Shown one piece after another: positions 6,242 to 8,710 of a stretch of 8,710 nucleotides of DNA (its first letter is position 1; the number at the start of each line of letters is the position of its first letter). A program made the translations under genes and the position numbers. The DNA lies in assembly GCA_002774055.1 (NCBI GenBank), contig PEZL01000009.1, positions 1-8,710 on the forward strand, written 5' to 3'. The notes beneath the pieces were generated by a model. The model searched no databases and was not told the DNA's origin. It saw only the letters and a list, made by a program, of their open reading frames with translations. The DNA is from Candidatus Tagabacteria bacterium CG09_land_8_20_14_0_10_41_14. Lineage in GTDB: Bacteria; Patescibacteriota; Minisyncoccia; JAHISW01; Tagabacteraceae.

Positions 6242-6358
6242 ATGGATAACGACACAAGCGAGGAATTTGTAGATGAAGAGGAATCTCCTTTATTTTCCGA
6301 TACGGCCATGGAGGATTCTTTGGATTTGGAGGGAGATGTTGACGATTTGCCCATATAG
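6242..6358 (+). CDS. Small highly acidic hypothetical protein (38 aa)
   Basis: An ORF from ATG 6242 to TAG 6356-6358 lies between fusA and tuf on the same strand. I do not recognise the product. It begins MDNDTSEEFVDEEESP and ends GDVDDLPI. It has 9 Asp and 7 Glu in 38 residues and no Lys, Arg, His, Cys, Trp or Tyr, giving a net charge near -16. No signal peptide or membrane segment is present, so it would be cytoplasmic and probably disordered. The ORF is more GC-rich than the AT-rich DNA on both sides, which favours real coding. Against it: no Shine-Dalgarno sequence, very short length, and a stop codon overlapping the next hairpin. Position suggests a translation-linked role, but that is only inference. 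Confidence 0.5.
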   Translation: MDNDTSEEFVDEEESPLFSDTAMEDSLDLEGDVDDLPI

Positions 6359-6402
6359 TATAATATATAAATATTGCTTTTTTGGGCAATATTTTATTAT
6401 AC
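6358..6402 (+). terminator. Hairpin in the fusA-tuf spacer, possible terminator or attenuator
   Basis: GTATAAT (6358-6364) pairs with ATTATAC (6396-6402), and AAATATTGC (6369-6377) pairs with GCAATATTT (6386-6394) around the loop TTTTTTGG. A small asymmetric internal loop separates the two helices. A T-rich tract (TTTT 6392-6395) lies within the descending arm rather than cleanly after it, and GC content is low, so termination may be partial. It begins at the last base of the small ORF's stop codon. Confidence 0.4.
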
Positions 6403-6403
6403 T
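6374..6403 (+). promoter_or_regulatory. Possible promoter for tuf
   Basis: TTGCTT (6374-6379) and TATACT (6398-6403) are 18 bp apart; the -10 box is a good match and the -35 box a weak one. Transcription would begin near 6410 and give a leader of about 60 bases that contains the palindrome at 6435-6459. The boxes overlap the hairpin above. In this AT-rich DNA such matches arise by chance, so the call is tentative. Confidence 0.3.
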
Positions 6404-6434
6404 TAGTAATATACATTATTAATTTAATAAGTTT

Positions 6435-6459
6435 ACTAGTGGCTAACCACTAGTGGTTA
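6435..6459. promoter_or_regulatory. Nested palindrome in the tuf leader
   Basis: ACTAGTGG (6435-6442) and CCACTAGT (6447-6454) form an 8-bp stem with a CTAA loop. Overlapping it, TAACCACTAGTGGTTA (6444-6459) is a perfect 16-bp palindrome. ACTAGTGG also occurs as a direct repeat at 6435 and 6449, 14 bp apart. The RNA can therefore form two mutually exclusive hairpins, 12-18 bases before the tuf ATG; the DNA could equally bind a dimeric regulator. No Shine-Dalgarno sequence lies between it and the start. Confidence 0.7.
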
Positions 6460-6471
6460 AAAACTAAAACT

Positions 6472-7665
6472 ATGGCAGAGAAATTTGAAAGAAGTAAACC
6501 TCATGTTAATGTCGGAACCATCGGTCATGTGGATCATGGCAAGACTACGCTTACCGCAGCGATATTGCACTATCTTAATTTGGCCGGTTTTAAGGTAAAA
6601 TTGGAGAATGTTGACCAGATTGATAATGCTCCTGAAGAAAAGGCGCGCGGTATTACCATTGCCCTGCACCATTCAGAATACGAAACCGAAAAAAGGCATT
6701 ACGCGCACATAGACGCGCCCGGCCACAGCGACTACATTAAGAATATGATTATTGGAGCGGCTCAGATGGATGGCGCGGTTTTGGTAGTTTCGGCTGCCGA
6801 CGGCGCTATGCCGCAGACAAGAGAGCACATTCTTTTGGCCTATCAGGTCGGCGTGCCGAAAATAGTCGTCTTTTTAAATAAGACGGATCAGGTGGATGAC
6901 CCTGAATTGATTGATTTGGTGGAGGCGGAAATCAGGGAACTTTTGACCAAATATAAATTTCCCGGGGATGAGGTGCCTGTTATAAAGGGTTCTGCCTTGA
7001 AGGCTTTGGATGCCAAGAGCGCGGACGATGAGGCGGTTAAACCAATCGCTGAATTGGTAAAGGCCCTGGATGAATATATTCCGCAGCCGGTTCGTGAGAC
7101 GGAGCAGCCGTTCCTGATGCCTGTTGAAGATATTTTCTCCATTGAAGGCCGCGGTACCGTGGTAACAGGAAGAATTGAGAGAGGCAAGATAAAAGTGGGA
7201 GAGGAGGTAGAGATTGTGGGCTTGAAAGATACGTCCAAGACCACCGTTACCGGCATTGAGATGTTTAACAAATCTCTTGATGAGGGTTTGGCCGGAGACA
7301 ACGCGGGTATTTTGCTGCGAGGTTTGAAAAAGGAAGACGTTGAGAGAGGACAGGTTTTGGCCAAAACGGGTTCCATTACTCCGCATATGGAGTTTGAGGC
7401 CGAGGTTTATATTTTGACCAAAGAAGAGGGTGGCCGTCACACGCCGTTTTTCAGCGGATACAAGCCGCAGTTTTACATTCGTACGACGGATGTTACCGGA
7501 GAAGTTACTTTGCCGGAGGGTACGGAGATGGTTATGCCAGGAGACACTGTTACTTTTAAAATTAAGTTAATTTCCCCGATAGCTCTTGAAGAAAAACAGC
7601 GTTTTGCCATTCGCGAAGGAGGTAAAACCGTAGGAGCGGGGGTGGTGACTAAGATTACTCAATAA
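6472..7665 (+). CDS. tuf: Translation elongation factor Tu
   Basis: GTPase that carries aminoacyl-tRNA to the ribosomal A site; 397 residues, full length. G domain: GHVDHGKT (18-25), switch I ARGITI (Thr62), DAPGH (81-85, catalytic His85), NKTD (136-139), GSAL (173-176). Domain II begins near PFLMPVEDIFSIEGRGTVVT; domain III has GGRHTPFFSGYKPQFYIRTT and ends GAGVVTKITQ. Unlike the common ITINTSHVEYET and DCPGHADY, this protein has ITIALHHSEYET and DAPGHSDY, and NMIIGAAQ replaces NMITGAAQ. The His equivalent to E. coli His66 is kept and the catalytic set is intact, so it should be functional. ATG 6472 gives the standard MAEKFERSKPH start. It lies 344 bases after fusA, the widest gap in this run of genes, and 11 bases before rpsJ, so it probably heads a tuf-rpsJ-rplC transcript or receives read-through from fusA. 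Confidence 0.98.
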   Translation: MAEKFERSKPHVNVGTIGHVDHGKTTLTAAILHYLNLAGFKVKLENVDQIDNAPEEKARGITIALHHSEYETEKRHYAHIDAPGHSDYIKNMIIGAAQMDGAVLVVSAADGAMPQTREHILLAYQVGVPKIVVFLNKTDQVDDPELIDLVEAEIRELLTKYKFPGDEVPVIKGSALKALDAKSADDEAVKPIAELVKALDEYIPQPVRETEQPFLMPVEDIFSIEGRGTVVTGRIERGKIKVGEEVEIVGLKDTSKTTVTGIEMFNKSLDEGLAGDNAGILLRGLKKEDVERGQVLAKTGSITPHMEFEAEVYILTKEEGGRHTPFFSGYKPQFYIRTTDVTGEVTLPEGTEMVMPGDTVTFKIKLISPIALEEKQRFAIREGGKTVGAGVVTKITQ

Positions 7666-7676
7666 CAAAAAATTCG

Positions 7677-8060
7677 GTGGTTATTAAGACCAAAAAAATT
7701 TCTGCCAAAAGCGTAAAACCCAAGGCCGTTAAAGAAAAAAAAGCCGCGGAAGAGGTTCAAAAATTAAGAATCAGGGTGAGGGCTTACGACCATAAAGTGC
7801 TGGACAACAGCATAAAGCAGATTGTTGAAACCGTTCAAAGAGAAGGCGCAGACTTTATCGGACCGATTCCTTTGCCCACCGAAATTAAAAAATACACGGT
7901 TAATCGTTCAAGTTTTGTCGATAAAGACAGCCGGGAGCAGTTTGAAATGAGGCTTCACAAAAGAGTTTTGGATATTTTGAATCCTAATCCGAGGGTAATT
8001 GATTCTTTAACCAATCTCAATTTACCCGCGGGTGTGGATATAGAGGTGAAGGTCATTTGA
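7677..8060 (+). CDS. rpsJ: 30S ribosomal protein S10
   Basis: Component of the 30S head (in other bacteria also NusE, the NusB partner in antitermination). The 127-residue product is longer than the usual 100-105 because of a lysine- and alanine-rich N-terminal tail of about 28 residues before the core start KLRIRVRAYDHKVLD. Core blocks: DNSIKQIVETVQREGADFIGP (20+ residue helix and turn), PIPLPTEIKKYTVNRSSFVD, SREQFEMRLHKRVLDI and the C-terminal LPAGVDIEVKVI. GTG 7677 is the only reasonable start; no ATG lies between the tuf stop and the core. The tail resembles extensions in other CPR S10 proteins (from memory). It ends with TGA, evidence that TGA is a stop here. It lies 7 bases before rplC. 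Confidence 0.96.
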   Translation: MVIKTKKISAKSVKPKAVKEKKAAEEVQKLRIRVRAYDHKVLDNSIKQIVETVQREGADFIGPIPLPTEIKKYTVNRSSFVDKDSREQFEMRLHKRVLDILNPNPRVIDSLTNLNLPAGVDIEVKVI

Positions 8061-8067
8061 TTTTTTT

Positions 8068-8619
8068 ATGGCGGTTATACTGGCTAAAAAATTAAAAATG
8101 ACGCAGTTTTTTGACACGGAGGATAAAGTTCATCCGGCAACTTTGCTTGTGGCTGAACCCAATGAGGTTTCTTTGATAAGAATAAAAGAAAAAGACGGCT
8201 ACGAGGCCGTTCAGGTTTCTTTAGGGAAAAACAAAAGAGAATTTCCTCTTGAAGAAGGCGTGGAAATCAAAAAGGGCGATAAGATTAACGTGTCGGTTTT
8301 CTCTGAAAACGATAAGATAAGAGTAAGCGCCCTTTCAAAAGGCAAGGGATTTCAGGGTGTGGTAAAACGGCATGGTTTTCACGGAGGGCCGAGAACTCAC
8401 GGACAAAAACATTCTGAAAGAGAGCCCGGTTCCATTGGCGCCACGGGCCCGCAGCGCGTTTTCAAGGGGAGAAGAATGTCGGGAAGGATGGGCGGAGACA
8501 GAATTACCATAAAAAATCTTAAGGTTTTGGCAATAGACAAGGAGGCAAATCAGCTTTTAGTGAGCGGCGCGGTGCCGGGCAGGAGGGGAACTTTGGTGGA
8601 GGTTAGGTCAGTAAATTAG
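8068..8619 (+). CDS. rplC: 50S ribosomal protein L3
   Basis: Early-assembling 50S protein whose long loop reaches toward the peptidyl transferase centre. The 183-residue product is shorter than the 209 of E. coli but complete: it starts MAVILAKKLKMTQFF, has SKGKGFQGVVKRHGFHGGPR, HGQKHSEREPGSIGATGPQR, VFKGRRMSGRMGGDRIT, and ends LVSGAVPGRRGTLVEVRSVN. The missing length is mostly in the N-terminal beta-barrel region. In the loop, GATGPQRV replaces the E. coli QNQTPGKV, so the glutamine that PrmB methylates in E. coli does not appear to be present at that place, as in many other bacteria. ATG 8068 follows a short T-run; AGGTGAAGG about 15 bases upstream is too distant to be a good ribosome binding site. 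rplD would be expected beyond the window. Confidence 0.97.
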   Translation: MAVILAKKLKMTQFFDTEDKVHPATLLVAEPNEVSLIRIKEKDGYEAVQVSLGKNKREFPLEEGVEIKKGDKINVSVFSENDKIRVSALSKGKGFQGVVKRHGFHGGPRTHGQKHSEREPGSIGATGPQRVFKGRRMSGRMGGDRITIKNLKVLAIDKEANQLLVSGAVPGRRGTLVEVRSVN

Positions 8620-8710
8620 CCTAATTTCTAATTAACCTAATTTCTAATAAAATCCCCAAATTAAAAATTTTATTAGGTGAATTAGAGCAATTAGAATAAT
8701 TAGAAATTTA
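8620..8710. repeat. AT-rich intergenic repeat, copy B (runs off the window)
   Basis: It begins at the base after the rplC stop codon. It shares the left (8620-8642) and right (8681-8704) blocks with copy A. AATTTCTAATT (8623-8633) pairs with AATTAGAAATT (8698-8708), and inside this CTAATAAAAT (8644-8653) pairs with ATTTTATTAG (8667-8676), so the whole element can fold as one imperfect stem. The middle differs from copy A. Its end is not in the window. Confidence 0.8.

Noticed and set aside
6339..6364. TTGACG and TATAAT as a promoter for tuf
   Set aside because: Good boxes, but the 14-bp spacing is too short, they overlap the small ORF, and the TATAAT is one arm of the 6358-6402 hairpin.
8058..8060. 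TGA recoded as an amino acid (as in some CPR lineages)
   Set aside because: The TGA ends rpsJ exactly at the family's usual C-terminus and rplC starts 7 bases later; no in-frame TGA occurs inside the other genes.

Overview
The window joins two unrelated blocks, both read on the + strand. The right part is the str/S10 ribosomal gene order: rpsL, rpsG, fusA, a small acidic ORF, tuf, rpsJ, rplC. The left part is the 3' portion of a long, cysteine-rich, probably secreted protein gene that has nothing to do with translation.

Organism (inference): a bacterium, most likely of the Patescibacteria / Candidate Phyla Radiation, perhaps near Parcubacteria. The hints are an S12 with an extra lysine-rich stretch before the KRGVC motif, an EF-Tu with DAPGH in place of DCPGH, an EF-G with an insertion after the switch I region, almost no Shine-Dalgarno sequences, AT-rich spacer repeats, and a surface protein built from EGWY, CGNGxC...CNCPEDC, Kazal and dockerin modules. 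TGA is used as a stop (rpsJ), so this does not look like a recoded (UGA=Gly) CPR lineage. No marker here fixes the phylum.

Layout. 1-2722: open 5' end of the multi-domain secreted protein, carrying a nucleotide-perfect 873-bp tandem duplication. 2723-3095: a non-genic stretch with a strong hairpin, the relic of a transposase C-terminus, and a good promoter whose -35 box lies inside that relic. 3096-6127: rpsL-rpsG-fusA, separated by 3-5 bases and surely co-transcribed. 6128-6471: a 344-base spacer with an AT-rich repeat, a 38-codon acidic ORF, a hairpin overlapping a possible promoter, and a nested palindrome just before tuf. 6472-8619: tuf, rpsJ and rplC, tightly spaced. 8620-8710: a second copy of the AT-rich repeat, running off the window.

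How the genes work together: S12 and S7 build the 30S decoding centre and head, EF-G and EF-Tu drive translocation and aminoacyl-tRNA delivery, and S10 and L3 open the S10 operon. The spacer before tuf looks able to end or attenuate upstream transcription and restart it for tuf. The secreted protein is a neighbour by position only. Points most worth a second look are the perfect tandem duplication, the Kazal-dockerin combination, the 18-bp palindrome inside the EF-G insertion, the paired AT-rich repeats, the tuf leader palindrome and the acidic small ORF. I see no clear sign of a wholly new biological system.
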